Positions 50,975 to 60,449 of a stretch of DNA of 64,000 bases are shown here, in pieces. The number at the start of each line of letters is the position of its first letter. Position 1 is the stretch's first letter. The notes beneath the pieces were generated by a model. That model searched no databases, had not been told where the DNA came from, and saw nothing but the letters and a program-made list of their open reading frames with translations. A program made the translations under genes and the position numbers. The stretch comes from an uncultured Verrucomicrobiota bacterium (GTDB lineage Bacteria; Verrucomicrobiota; Verrucomicrobiia; Opitutales; Opitutaceae), in NCBI GenBank assembly GCA_903898675.1, contig CAIUGM010000031.1, forward strand, positions 62,001 through 126,000. The letters are read 5' to 3'.

Positions 50975-51424
50975 TTACTTCGGCGCGCCCACCGGCGCGG
51001 TGGTCAGGACATCGTCATCGCTGCTCCAGGCGGGAGCGGTGACGGCGTAGAATTCCAATACCTCACCCTGCGAGGCCCGGATCGAACGCACCACGGAAGG
51101 TGGCACCAGAATGAACGAGCCCGGCCGGACCGGCTCGGCGTGACTCCCGGTCCAGACTTCGCCGTGGCCCTTGAGGATGAAGAAGGATTCCTCGCCGACC
51201 TTGTTGTAGCTCCAGGCGCTGGCCCGGCCGGGCTCGAGGATGAAATAGGCGACACTGCACCGGTCGCTCTTCGCCGTGGCGGGCGCGCTGCGTCCGGTCA
51301 GTTCCTTCAGGATGACTCCCGGTGAGACCACGATGGGCGCAAGGTCGTCGGGATGCAGGGCAACCGCCGGCCCGGCGGCGGCCAGCAGGGGAAGACAGGA
51401 CAGGAGCAGGATGACTTTTTTCAT
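50975..51424 (-). CDS. Exported cupin-domain protein
   Basis: A 149-residue protein with a signal peptide (MKKVILLLSCLPLLAAAGPA). The cupin core is seen in SVAYFILEPGRASAWSYNKV, EESFFILKGHGEVWTG and GSFILVPPSVVRSIRA: a cupin fold in which the usual His metal ligands are not all in place. Start at the ATG at 51424; it precedes the small membrane gene. Confidence 0.78.
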   Translation of the reverse strand: MKKVILLLSCLPLLAAAGPAVALHPDDLAPIVVSPGVILKELTGRSAPATAKSDRCSVAYFILEPGRASAWSYNKVGEESFFILKGHGEVWTGSHAEPVRPGSFILVPPSVVRSIRASQGEVLEFYAVTAPAWSSDDDVLTTAPVGAPK

Positions 51425-51539
51425 GGTGCGGCAATCTGTGTCGGGCTTTGTCCGGCCTGAGGCAAAAAGAATTTGCGCCGGCCGGACCCGCCCCAGCCCA
51501 AACTTGACCTGCGGCGCCGGGTGCGTTGATGTTTCCGCC

Positions 51540-52034
51540 GTGAACCCCTCTACCCTCCGCCAAGTCCTGCTTCCCCTCTTTGCCTGCCTCGCTGTGCTCA
51601 CGTGCGCGGCCAAACCACTGGAGCCCGCGACCGTGGTTCCGATGGGCAACAACACCTACTCGATCACGCGGGAGGGCAAGACGGCCTTCAACCGCGACGT
51701 CGACAAGCTCAAGGAGCAGGTCCAAGATGACGCGACCCAGTACTGCGCCGCGCAGGGCAAACACCTGAAAGTGGTCAGCCTCACGGGCGACAAGCCGTGG
51801 TTCAGCCTTGGCTACATCAAGGCCAAGATCGTTTTCCAGGCCCTCGACAACGCCGAGCTGGCGGCCGCCGCCGCGCCGGTGGCACCCGATGCCGCCGCGG
51901 CCGTCGCGATGCCCTCGCCCACCGGCGACCTCTACTCGGATTTGCTGAAGCTCGATGACCTCCGCAAGAAAGGCATCCTGACCGACGCCGAGTTCCAGGC
52001 CGAGAAGCAGAAGGTGCTGAACCGTTCGAAGTAA
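51540..52034 (+). CDS. Exported protein with C-terminal SHOCT domain
   Basis: A 164-residue protein starting at the GTG at 51540. A signal-like segment (LRQVLLPLFACLAVLTCAA) precedes a domain with YSITREGKTAFNRDVDKL... and an Ala/Pro-rich linker; the C-terminal about 30 residues (DLYSDLLKLDDLRKKGILTD, then EFQAEKQKVL) are a SHOCT domain, a short oligomerisation helix pair. It may be a lipoprotein (Cys in LTCAA), though the lipobox is weak. Confidence 0.75.
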   Translation: MNPSTLRQVLLPLFACLAVLTCAAKPLEPATVVPMGNNTYSITREGKTAFNRDVDKLKEQVQDDATQYCAAQGKHLKVVSLTGDKPWFSLGYIKAKIVFQALDNAELAAAAAPVAPDAAAAVAMPSPTGDLYSDLLKLDDLRKKGILTDAEFQAEKQKVLNRSK

Positions 52035-52115
52035 GGCGGGGCCGGATTTTTCCGCGGACGAAGCGCGCCGCCGCGCTCCGTTGACAGCCGAGTGGCGGCG
52101 GGTAACTGATAGGTC

Positions 52116-53648
52116 ATGAAGTACCCCCTCACGCTTCTCGGCGTCGTGTGTCTGCCCCTCATGCTCTGGGCCCAGGGCCTTGCCGGCGAAAGCACCGCGG
52201 CCCAGCCCGTCACGCCCAACGCGTCGCCGGAAGTGCGGGCGCTCCTGCAGGTCTTCCACGACCTCACGGGAAAATACACCCTGACCGGCCAGCACAACTA
52301 CCCGAACACCCGGAGCCGGAATTCCGAGTTCGCCGCGCAGTACACCGGTCGCACCCCGGCCATCTTCAGCACCGACTGGGGCCACGCCAAGGCGGGCAAC
52401 AGCGACTCGTACCTCGCCCGGCCGGACATCGTGCAGGAAGCGATCCGCCAGAACCAGCTCGGTGCCCTCGTCACCATTTGCTGGCATGCCGTCCCGCCGA
52501 CGGCCGATGAGCCGATCACCTTCCAGCCGCTCCCGAACAGCGACCCCAAGGCGCTCGCCAGCGTGCAGGGCAAGCTCCTCGACGAGCAATTCAAGGACGT
52601 GCTCACGCCCGGCACCGCCCTCTACCTGAAGTGGTGCGCCCAGGTCGACGCCATCGCGGTTTTCCTCAAGCAACTGGACGATGCGCACGTGCCGGTTTTG
52701 TGGCGCCCGTACCATGAGATGAACGGCGACTGGTTCTGGTGGGGCGGACGCACCGGGCAGTACAGCACCATCGCCCTCTACCGGCAGCTGTTCGACCGGC
52801 TGGTGAACCACCATCACCTCACCAACCTCATCTGGGTCTGGAGCGTGGATCGCGTCAGCAAGCCCGGCATGGAGCACGAGAAATATTTTCCCGGGATCGA
52901 CTTTGTCGATATCCTCGCCCTCGACGTCTATGGGAATGATTTTGCGCAGTCCTACTACGACAGCCTCGTCCACCTGGCCCAGGGGAAGCCCGTCACGCTC
53001 GGGGAGGTCGGCAACCCGCCTGCGCCGGAAATCCTCCAGCAGCAACCCAAGTGGATCTACTACGTCACGTGGGCCGGCATGGTCCGCAACACGCCCAAAA
53101 AACAATACGCCGTCCTCCGGCAGCAAGCGCGGATCCTCGGCCTGGATGATCCCGCCTACTGGACGGTGATGGCGCCCTACCGACAGGCGGCCGGGCTGCC
53201 GCCGCTGCATTTCAGCCCACCCCCCACGGATTTCTCGGGCTCCTGGGTGCTGGATGAGGAGCGCAGCGTCCTGGGCCCGATGGGCGCGGGCTTCGCCCCG
53301 GCGCGGATGGACGTGAACCAACACGACAGCACCCTGACCGTCCAATCGGCGCGCGTCACCGAATACTCGGATGACGAGGTCACCGAGGATAAATACGCCC
53401 TCGATGGCTCCGAAACCAAATCGCAGTTCATGAACTCGCCCCGCGTCACCACGGCCCGGCTGGCGGACGACGGCCATCAAATCGCCATGGATTCGGTCAT
53501 CTCGTTCACCTGGGGCGCACCGGGGGCCAAGATGACCATCAAGGACACCTGGACGCTGCTCGACGGCGGCAAAACCCTTTCCGTGCAGCGCTCGCTGCAC
53601 TCTCCGCGCGGCGCGCAGGAACAAACCATGATTTTCAACAAGCGGTAG
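52116..53648 (+). CDS. Glycoside hydrolase family 26 beta-mannanase-like with a C-terminal beta domain
   Basis: A 510-residue protein with a signal peptide (MKYPLTLLGVVCLPLMLWAQ). The GH26 catalytic acid/base Glu is in WRPYHEMNGDWFWWG and the nucleophile Glu in VTLGEVGNP; LTGQHNYPNT near the N-terminus is also typical. It would cleave beta-mannan-type polysaccharides. Residues from about 370 form a lipocalin-like domain (DFSGSWVLDEERS...). Secreted; next to GH35 and GH28-like genes. Confidence 0.9.
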   Translation: MKYPLTLLGVVCLPLMLWAQGLAGESTAAQPVTPNASPEVRALLQVFHDLTGKYTLTGQHNYPNTRSRNSEFAAQYTGRTPAIFSTDWGHAKAGNSDSYLARPDIVQEAIRQNQLGALVTICWHAVPPTADEPITFQPLPNSDPKALASVQGKLLDEQFKDVLTPGTALYLKWCAQVDAIAVFLKQLDDAHVPVLWRPYHEMNGDWFWWGGRTGQYSTIALYRQLFDRLVNHHHLTNLIWVWSVDRVSKPGMEHEKYFPGIDFVDILALDVYGNDFAQSYYDSLVHLAQGKPVTLGEVGNPPAPEILQQQPKWIYYVTWAGMVRNTPKKQYAVLRQQARILGLDDPAYWTVMAPYRQAAGLPPLHFSPPPTDFSGSWVLDEERSVLGPMGAGFAPARMDVNQHDSTLTVQSARVTEYSDDEVTEDKYALDGSETKSQFMNSPRVTTARLADDGHQIAMDSVISFTWGAPGAKMTIKDTWTLLDGGKTLSVQRSLHSPRGAQEQTMIFNKR

Positions 53649-53654
53649 GCGCGG

Positions 53655-56066
53655 TCAGCGTTGGGCTTGGGCCGACGCACGAAATTCCGCGGCCGCCTCG
53701 TCAGCGCGACCTGCCTGCTGCAGCGCGACCCCCAGATTGTAGTGGGCATCGGCGTAGCCCGGCGCGAGCCGGACCGCCTCACGCAGCTGGTTGATCGCCT
53801 CCGCCAAACGGCCGGTCGCAGTGAAGGTGAGGCCGAGATTATTATGGAAGAGCGCGGAGTCGGGCTGCAGCCGCACCGCCTCCGTGTAGGCGGCCAGGGC
53901 TTCATGGCTGCGACCCGCCTGGTAGAGTGCGGAGCCGAGACTGTTCCAAACCGGCGCAGCCCCCGGGGCCAGTCGCGCCGCCTCGCGATACTCGGCAATG
54001 GTTTCCGCTCCATCGCCCGTGTTGCGCAGGGCCCGGCCGAGATTGAAATGGGACTCGGCGGAATTGGGATCGAGCCGGAGCGCGGCGCGGTAGTGCCCGA
54101 TCGCCTCCGTGTCGCGCCCGAGTTCGCTGAGCACGTTGCCGAGATTGTTGTGGGCATCAGGATTATCCGGCTGCAGCTGCAGGGAGCGCTCGAATGCCGC
54201 GACCGCCTCCGCCGGCCGGCCCGCGGTAGCCAGGGCGGTGCCGAGGTTGTAGGCATAACCCGCCTCACCGGGATGCGCCCGCTGCAGCGGTGCAAGCAAC
54301 GTCACCGCCTCGGCCGCACGACCGGCCCGGACCAGCGCGTTGCCCAGATTGTTGGTGGCCTCCGGGTAATCCGGTTTGAGCCGCAGGGCGGCCTCATACT
54401 CGGCGATCGCAGCGGACAACTGCCCCGGGACCCTGGCGAGGGCCACGCCCAGGCTGTTGTGGGTCTCGGCATAGTCCGGCCGGAGCTGCAATGCTGCGCG
54501 CAGATGAGCGATGCCATCGGCAAAACGGTCCGGTATATTCACGAGCGCCACGCCGAGATTGCTCTGGGCCTCGGCCATGCCGGGCTGGAGCTGCAAAGCC
54601 GCCTCGAACTCGGCAACGGCCTCGGCCGGATGGCCGCCAATTTTCGTCAGGGCATTGCCCAGGTTGTTGTGGGATTCGGCATTGTCCGGCTTCAGTCGCA
54701 CGGCCTCCTTGAGCTGCCCGATGGCCGCGGGCGCGTCGCCGGCATCCATCAGGTGCAGCCCGAGATTATTGCGGGCCATCCAGCAAGCGGGGTTCTTGGC
54801 CAGGGTGTCTGTGTAAAGGGTGACATCATCGCGGTAGAGTCCGCTCTGGCGCCACGTGAGCGCGAAGAGGACGGCGAGCAAGGCGGTGCCGCTCGCCCCG
54901 GCCAGCCAACGGGTCCGGCCGGAGTGGACCAGCCGCCGCATGAGACTGGCGCCGCCCTCCGTCACCAAGGCGATCAAGCCCAGACACGGCAGGTACTGCC
55001 AGTGATCGGCCACGTAGGAGAAGACGAACGGATAGACGTTAAAGAAGCCGAGCGCCGGGAAGAGTGATCCGGCAAAGAAAAGCACGGCGACCAACGGTCC
55101 CCGGTTCCAGTGACGCAGACGCCAGAGCGCGACCAGGGTGATGAGCAAGGCGATCAAGCCAAGGCTCCAGCTCCAGTCCGCGCCAACGTGCCACCGCGGA
55201 TAGATGAAGCTCAGGTTCGACGGCCAAACCAGCTTGCCGAGGTAGAACCACATGACCCGGCCGGCGAGGAAGCACCGCTGCGGCAGGCCCAGATCGTACG
55301 CCGCCCACTTCGCTCCGACGTAGTTCCACTCCACCCACGCGGTGAAAAGCCCGGCGCCGATGCCAACCGCGAACCAAGGCAGCAGCGGCCGCACATCCTG
55401 TGACCAAACCAGACGGCCGTGCCGCCAGTACAGTCCCAGCAGCAACGCCGCGGGCAGAGTGGCGGTCACTGATTTGGTGAGTACCGCCAGCACGAAGAAG
55501 CCGAAGGCCAGGCCGTACCACCTCCCCTGCCGCTCGCGGTCGAAGCGCAGGTACGCCAGCACCGACAACAAATAGAAGACCAACGAAAGCGTGTTCTTCT
55601 GCTCCGAGATCCAGGCCACCGACTCGACGCAGACGGGATGCAGCGCGAAAATTGCCGCCGCCAGCCACTCGGTGCCCGGCCAACGCGGGCGGCCGTCCGT
55701 TGCGGGCCGGAGTCGCGTCAGCACAACGGCAAACAAGCAGGCGGCCGTCGCGTGCAGCGCGATGTTCAGCAGGTGATACCCAAGGACGGAGTCGCCCCAC
55801 AACCGATGCTCGATCCAAAACGCACTGTGCAGCACCGGATAATACTGCTGGGTCGCCCCCAGTTCGAACCAGATCCGCCCCAGGCCATGCCATGACTGCA
55901 GCGCCGGCGCCGTAACATGAGCGGCATCATCCCAGAGTATCCCGCCGTTGATGGATGGAAAATAGGCCAGCGCAGCGGCGCCGAAAATCGCCAGGACAAT
56001 GCTTGATGCAATATGGCGTTTCAGGCCTGACCTAGTCGGCGGTTTGATCGGATCAGCCTCAAGCAT
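53655..56066 (-). CDS. Polytopic membrane protein with C-terminal TPR array (TMTC/mannosyltransferase-like)
   Basis: An 803-residue protein. The N-terminal about 400 residues hold roughly ten membrane segments with acidic GGILWDDAAHVTA and LHATAACLFAVVL, which matches bacterial TMTC-like O-mannosyltransferases (PMT-fold). The C-terminal about 400 residues are about 11 tetratricopeptide repeats (for example NAESHNNLGNALTKIGGHPA and PDYAETHNSLGVALARVPG). A protein-glycosylation role is inferred only. Confidence 0.87.
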   Translation of the reverse strand: MLEADPIKPPTRSGLKRHIASSIVLAIFGAAALAYFPSINGGILWDDAAHVTAPALQSWHGLGRIWFELGATQQYYPVLHSAFWIEHRLWGDSVLGYHLLNIALHATAACLFAVVLTRLRPATDGRPRWPGTEWLAAAIFALHPVCVESVAWISEQKNTLSLVFYLLSVLAYLRFDRERQGRWYGLAFGFFVLAVLTKSVTATLPAALLLGLYWRHGRLVWSQDVRPLLPWFAVGIGAGLFTAWVEWNYVGAKWAAYDLGLPQRCFLAGRVMWFYLGKLVWPSNLSFIYPRWHVGADWSWSLGLIALLITLVALWRLRHWNRGPLVAVLFFAGSLFPALGFFNVYPFVFSYVADHWQYLPCLGLIALVTEGGASLMRRLVHSGRTRWLAGASGTALLAVLFALTWRQSGLYRDDVTLYTDTLAKNPACWMARNNLGLHLMDAGDAPAAIGQLKEAVRLKPDNAESHNNLGNALTKIGGHPAEAVAEFEAALQLQPGMAEAQSNLGVALVNIPDRFADGIAHLRAALQLRPDYAETHNSLGVALARVPGQLSAAIAEYEAALRLKPDYPEATNNLGNALVRAGRAAEAVTLLAPLQRAHPGEAGYAYNLGTALATAGRPAEAVAAFERSLQLQPDNPDAHNNLGNVLSELGRDTEAIGHYRAALRLDPNSAESHFNLGRALRNTGDGAETIAEYREAARLAPGAAPVWNSLGSALYQAGRSHEALAAYTEAVRLQPDSALFHNNLGLTFTATGRLAEAINQLREAVRLAPGYADAHYNLGVALQQAGRADEAAAEFRASAQAQR

Positions 56067-56386
56067 GGATAGACCCTAATAATTACAACAAACTCTTTAT
56101 CTCACAGTATAAGGCCCAAGACGGTAAAATATATCAAAGCGATTAGCGCGTAATTTCTTATTGGTAGATATTTCTGCATAGCCGCTCGAACAACCTTCTT
56201 ACTCGGCCAACTGCGTTGGTGCCACTGCGACCCTTCACTTAAACTACTCGGCTGTTTAGGATCAATCTCAGCCCGGGCACGATTATTGGCAAAATTGCAC
56301 GTATAGGCGGAGATACCGAATAAAATTACTAGCACTAAATGAATTGTTTTATCTTCCATACAGAAGCTGATAAATTGCCTCGCTGT
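56067..56386. other. AT-rich segment between the TPR gene and GH35
   Basis: About 320 bases with much lower GC than anything else in the window, holding a single small minus-strand gene (56102-56359). It looks like a recent insertion or foreign DNA. No inverted repeats or target duplications seen at its edges. Confidence 0.6.
56102..56359 (-). CDS. Small AT-rich hypothetical membrane protein (85 aa)
   Basis: An 85-residue protein with an N-terminal hydrophobic segment (TIHLVLVILFGISAYTC), a polar middle (PKQPSSLSEGSQWHQRSWPS) and a C-terminal hydrophobic segment (ALIALIYFTVLGLIL). Codon use is AT-rich, unlike its neighbours, and includes rare Ile/Asn codons. No known domain. Likely acquired. 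Confidence 0.5.
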   Translation of the reverse strand: MEDKTIHLVLVILFGISAYTCNFANNRARAEIDPKQPSSLSEGSQWHQRSWPSKKVVRAAMQKYLPIRNYALIALIYFTVLGLIL

Positions 56387-58018
56387 TTACCTGTGCCGAT
56401 AAGCCGTACAATGCTGGATGCCCACCGTGAAGGTGTTGAACCGCCAGTGCAGGCCCTGGTCGGTTTCGTCACCGTTGAGGTGGCGGCCGGGGACCCATTT
56501 GCCGTCCTGGTAGGTGCCTTCCACCACCCCGCCGAAACCGGCGAGTGGCAGGCCGGGCGTCACCGGCTTGAACTTCACCATGAAACCCGTGCCGGCGCCC
56601 ACGAACTCGTCCGGCCCCGTGGCAATGATCATCCCGTAGCCCTGCTCGGCCGAATGGCCGAAAATCGAGTCCAGGCTGATCTCCAATTCGTAGCCGCCCA
56701 GGGTGGCGGTCACCGCGGGATGCTCCTTCGTGAGCTGGAAGCCGGTCATGTGGCCCAGGCCCTGGTGCTCCAGGATGACCGGGGCGAGCTGCTGCAGCAC
56801 CGCGTAACTCCGGCCGAGTTCGGGGCCGCCGCGGTCGAGGGCGAGGTCGATGCCGAAGGGCGAGAAGCCCATGGCATCATGCTGGCCGATCGCATAAAAA
56901 CTCGCCCACGCGCCGTGCGGGCCGGATTCGGTTTCCGGAATGAAGAACGGATTGCCGGAGCGGGGATACTTTTCGCACCACTCGATGAAATTCGGACCGT
57001 ACAAATCCGGCGCCAGCAGGTCGATCGCCGGGGCCCCGGCGCGCCAGACGTCGACCAGATAGGCGAGCGGTCCGCCGCTCGGGTAGGTGCCGGGCGTCAG
57101 GAAATACGGCTGCGACAGCCAGCAATTGGCGTACATCGGAATCGCGTATTCCCCCTTGCCGGCGGCGGCAACGTGGCCGACATACCGTGCGTAATTCCAC
57201 GCCATGAAGATTTCATCCGTCCCCGGCCCCGCCCCGAATACTTGCTCCCAGGTTCCCGCCGTCCTGCCGCCGGCCGCGGCCCAGATCTGACGGAACTCGG
57301 GGATCAGGGTTTCCTTGTGCTGCTGGAGATAGTCCATGAGCGCCGCCGGCACCGGGCCGGAGTAAGCCTGGTTGGCCGCCGCGGAGCGGTCGCGCGAATC
57401 GTTCAGGATGCCGACTTCGTTTTCGACCTGCATCATCAGGACCGTGTGGGTCTTGCCGTCCACCTCGCGCAGGTGACGCATCAGCGCCGCAAACGCCCGC
57501 GCATCGGCGTCGCGACTGGCGGCACCGAACGTCGAGAGTAGTTCACGGCCGTTGCCCTCCCTGTCCGGCACGCGCGGGAAGCGCGCGAAATCCTTTTTCA
57601 CCCAGAGCGGCGGGTAGCTGGACATGCCGTTCTTCCAGCTGGCCAGCCAGAGGAACACCAGGTGCAGGTGCTGCTTCCGGGCATCCTCCAGCAAGCCGTC
57701 GACCAGGGCGAAGTCGTACCTGCCCTCCACCGGCTCGATCATGTCCCACGCCAGCGGTGTGAGCACCGTGTTCATCGGCAGGGCCGCCAGTCGCGGCCAG
57801 AGCTTCTGCATGTGCTCGCGGCTGGACGAACTGGAATTCATCAACTCACCGCCGATCATCAAAAACGGCCGGCCATCGACGATCAGGCGGGTGGCGGTGC
57901 CCTGCTTCTCCAGGTGCGGCGCACCGGCCGGCAGCGCGGCGGTCTGCGCCACAGCGGCCGTGACGAGCAGCAACTGAAGCATCGCACTGCAGGAAACAAT
58001 CAGGGGGTTCAACTTCAT
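56387..58018 (-). CDS. Secreted GH35-like beta-galactosidase (DUF5597 type)
   Basis: A 543-residue protein with a signal peptide (LIVSCSAMLQLLLVTAAVAQ). The GH35 fold is seen in VDGRPFLMIGGELMNSSSSS, PLAWDMIEPVEGRYDF, the proton donor in MMQVENEVGI and the nucleophile region IPETESGPHG. Such proteins remove beta-galactose or related sugars from plant-type polysaccharides. Start at the ATG at 58018. Confidence 0.9.
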   Translation of the reverse strand: MKLNPLIVSCSAMLQLLLVTAAVAQTAALPAGAPHLEKQGTATRLIVDGRPFLMIGGELMNSSSSSREHMQKLWPRLAALPMNTVLTPLAWDMIEPVEGRYDFALVDGLLEDARKQHLHLVFLWLASWKNGMSSYPPLWVKKDFARFPRVPDREGNGRELLSTFGAASRDADARAFAALMRHLREVDGKTHTVLMMQVENEVGILNDSRDRSAAANQAYSGPVPAALMDYLQQHKETLIPEFRQIWAAAGGRTAGTWEQVFGAGPGTDEIFMAWNYARYVGHVAAAGKGEYAIPMYANCWLSQPYFLTPGTYPSGGPLAYLVDVWRAGAPAIDLLAPDLYGPNFIEWCEKYPRSGNPFFIPETESGPHGAWASFYAIGQHDAMGFSPFGIDLALDRGGPELGRSYAVLQQLAPVILEHQGLGHMTGFQLTKEHPAVTATLGGYELEISLDSIFGHSAEQGYGMIIATGPDEFVGAGTGFMVKFKPVTPGLPLAGFGGVVEGTYQDGKWVPGRHLNGDETDQGLHWRFNTFTVGIQHCTAYRHR

Positions 58019-58083
58019 GGGGTTGAAAATCACTAGTCTCCGCCCACGGCATGGCAATCTCGCAACACCGGATCAGGCTTCAC

Positions 58084-58153
58084 GGGCACGGGCGCAGCCC
58101 CTCGACGAGCGCCGGGCCCTGAGCCGGCCGAACGGGCAAGACTGCGCCCCGAC
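58084..58153. repeat. Family F2 element with nested palindrome (second copy)
   Basis: CGGGCGCAGCCCCTCGACGA starts it, and CAAGACTGCGCCCCGAC closes it. The nested part (CCCCTCGACGAGCGCCGGG with CCGAACGGG) matches the nested part of 15046-15157. Confidence 0.78.
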
Positions 58154-58180
58154 CCAAAGGATCAACGCCTGAGGCGGAAT

Positions 58181-59566
58181 TTATCTGAACTTCACGTCGT
58201 CAACGAACCCGTTGACCTGGAAATGCGCGGGCACCGGTCCTTCCAGGCGCCGGCCCTGGACCCGGCAATTCTCAAAGGTGACATCCTGCACCCGGTGGCT
58301 GGCATCGAAACCCTGCAGGATGACGGGACGGGGCTCGGTCCAGGTGATGTTCCTGAGGTGCACGCCGCGGATATGACCCGCCGGGCCGGTGCCGTACTTG
58401 GTGCCGTCGGTGATGTGAAGTTCGAACAACTTGAGCACGTCCGCCTCGGCGCGGATGTCCTCATAGACGATATCGTGGATGACCGCCGGGCCGTCGCAGA
58501 TGATGCTGAAGGCCGAGTGGCCGTCGACGCGACTGCCGCCCCGGGCCTGGATGACATCGCAGTCGCTGACGCGCACCCCGGAGATTTCCGGGCCGTTGGT
58601 CTCGAAGCCGATGGTCACGCCGTCGCTGCACGCAAAGCCCACCATCGTGTTGTGGGCGATCCGGACATTTTTCACCACATGCCGGGGATCGGGTGCCTTG
58701 ATGGCGATGCAGTCGTCGGTGCAACGGAAAAAGCAGTGTTCAATCGTGACGTTGCTTGAGCCGAGCGGATCGATGCCGTCCCCGCCCGGACCGAAGCTGA
58801 TCACCTTCACGCCCTCGTAGGTGACGTCCGTGCAATTGGTCAGCGTGTTGGTCCAGCCATCGCCATTGCGGATCGTGATCCCACTGACCGTGATGTCGTG
58901 CCCGTTTTCCAATAGCACCATGCTCTCGTAGTGAAAGTCACCATCGAGCACGCCCCGCCCCAGCACGCGGACATGCGTGGCGCCGGCCGCGAGCCGCAGC
59001 CCGCCATAGACGAGGGCCCCGGCCGCGAGGTAGACCGTTTCATTGGACTTAAGGGTCATGAGCCCGGGCCGGTGCACCCCGGGGCCGAAATACCGGACCA
59101 GCGGACCGGCAGACTGGGGCGCGGGACCTTCCGGTGGGTTCGCGAAAACGCACAGCGGGGGCAGATCGTTGATCACCACGTAAACCTTGTCCGGCCCCGC
59201 GAGCGTGAAGTGGACGAGATCACCCTCGATCCGCGCCTGGATCCCGCGGCTGAGCGGATGGATGGACACCGTGTTGACCTTGGTCTTCAGCTGCACTGCC
59301 ACGTCCAGCGAACCGGTCCCGGAAAAATCCGTGATGTGCAGCTCCTGCTGCACGCCGGTGTAGGTCGCCTTGGTGAACCAGTCCGGCAGTTTGGCCAGGT
59401 CGAACGCGGTGTGGAATTTCTCCGTCCACACCGGCTGGCCGTTCACCGTGACCTGGTAGAGATCGCTGGCCGGCCGGCCGGACAGGGCCGGATAGGCCGC
59501 GACGTTGGCCGCCGAGAGCCGGCAGAGCAACAGCGTGGATAGACAGAAAACGGGGATGAATTTCAT
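58181..59566 (-). CDS. Secreted GH28-like parallel beta-helix glycosidase
   Basis: A 461-residue protein with a signal peptide (MKFIPVFCLSTLLLCRLSAA). The C-terminal 300 residues are a beta-helix with GH28-like motifs: GPGGDGIDPLGS (Asp), TDDCIAIKAP (two Asp), but the usual GHG is replaced by CSDGVTIGFE, so the conserved His is missing. It would act on a polygalacturonate-like or other acidic polysaccharide, if catalytically active. Upstream of the GH35 gene on the same strand, with an F2 repeat between them. Confidence 0.84.
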   Translation of the reverse strand: MKFIPVFCLSTLLLCRLSAANVAAYPALSGRPASDLYQVTVNGQPVWTEKFHTAFDLAKLPDWFTKATYTGVQQELHITDFSGTGSLDVAVQLKTKVNTVSIHPLSRGIQARIEGDLVHFTLAGPDKVYVVINDLPPLCVFANPPEGPAPQSAGPLVRYFGPGVHRPGLMTLKSNETVYLAAGALVYGGLRLAAGATHVRVLGRGVLDGDFHYESMVLLENGHDITVSGITIRNGDGWTNTLTNCTDVTYEGVKVISFGPGGDGIDPLGSSNVTIEHCFFRCTDDCIAIKAPDPRHVVKNVRIAHNTMVGFACSDGVTIGFETNGPEISGVRVSDCDVIQARGGSRVDGHSAFSIICDGPAVIHDIVYEDIRAEADVLKLFELHITDGTKYGTGPAGHIRGVHLRNITWTEPRPVILQGFDASHRVQDVTFENCRVQGRRLEGPVPAHFQVNGFVDDVKFR

Positions 59567-59694
59567 CGGGGGATTGTTTCAGGCGACAGGGGCACAGCGA
59601 TACGGCTCCTTTCGTGCGCGTGATCACGTTCAAGGGCGCCGCCAGCCTGCGCCTCAACCGGGACGGACGCAACCCACGTTTAAAATCACGCCCG
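59567..59694. other. Intergenic region downstream of the HAD gene
   Basis: 128 bases between two minus-strand genes. No palindromic element or gene is clear; the promoter of the GH28-like gene is probably here. Confidence 0.4.
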
Positions 59695-60405
59695 TTAAAC
59701 CCCCGCCCACTGCGCCACGACCGCCGGAAGTTCGCGGACGGACTGCAGCGTGAAAAGCCGGCCGTCGTGTCCAACCGGCGGTGCGGCGTGCTCCGCGGCC
59801 CACGTGATGTGGTAGGGAATGTGGACCCCCGCACCCCCGAGTTCGAGGACGGGCACGATATCGGACTTGAGGGAGTTTCCCACCATGAGAAAGCGTTCCG
59901 GGCTGATGCTTTGCCGCGAGAACAGCCGCTGGTACGCGCCGGCGTCCTTCTCGGAAACGATCTCGATGTGCTGGAAATGCACCGCAAGGCCCGACTTCCT
60001 CAGCTTGCGCTCCTGGTCACGCAGATCGCCCTTGGTGATGAGCACGAGGCGGTGTTGCGCCGCCAGGGCCGGCAGGATTTCCGTCACGCCTTCCAGCAAC
60101 ACGACCGGGTGGGCGAGCATGTCGCGGCCCAGCTCGATGAGCTGGCGGATCTCGCCGGCGCTGATCTGGCCGCCGGTGAGCTCGATCGCCGTCTCGATGG
60201 CCGAGAGCGTGAAGCCCTTCACCCCGTAGCCGAAGAGTTCAAGATTGCGCATCTCGGTCGCGAACAGCGTCCGGTCCACCGTCTCCGCGTCATGATAGCG
60301 GGCCAGCAGCGCCCGGTACTGCTCATGGGTCCGTTCAAAGATGCCCTCGTTGTCCCACAACGTGTCGTCGGCATCAAAGCCAATGGTCCGGTCGGATGCA
60401 GCCAT
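59695..60405 (-). CDS. HAD-family hydrolase (phosphatase)
   Basis: A 236-residue HAD-fold protein. Motif I FDADDTLWDN (nucleophile and acid Asp), motif II LVLITKGD, motif III Lys near ERFLMVGNSLKSDI with the Asp for Mg. The cap is type C1 (helical). It resembles YjjG/Gph-like phosphatases of small phosphorylated metabolites. Start at the ATG at 60405. Confidence 0.93.
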   Translation of the reverse strand: MAASDRTIGFDADDTLWDNEGIFERTHEQYRALLARYHDAETVDRTLFATEMRNLELFGYGVKGFTLSAIETAIELTGGQISAGEIRQLIELGRDMLAHPVVLLEGVTEILPALAAQHRLVLITKGDLRDQERKLRKSGLAVHFQHIEIVSEKDAGAYQRLFSRQSISPERFLMVGNSLKSDIVPVLELGGAGVHIPYHITWAAEHAAPPVGHDGRLFTLQSVRELPAVVAQWAGV

Positions 60406-60449
60406 GGGTGCGAGTGAGTGTAAGCTGCCGGATGAGTCAAGCGGACCGT

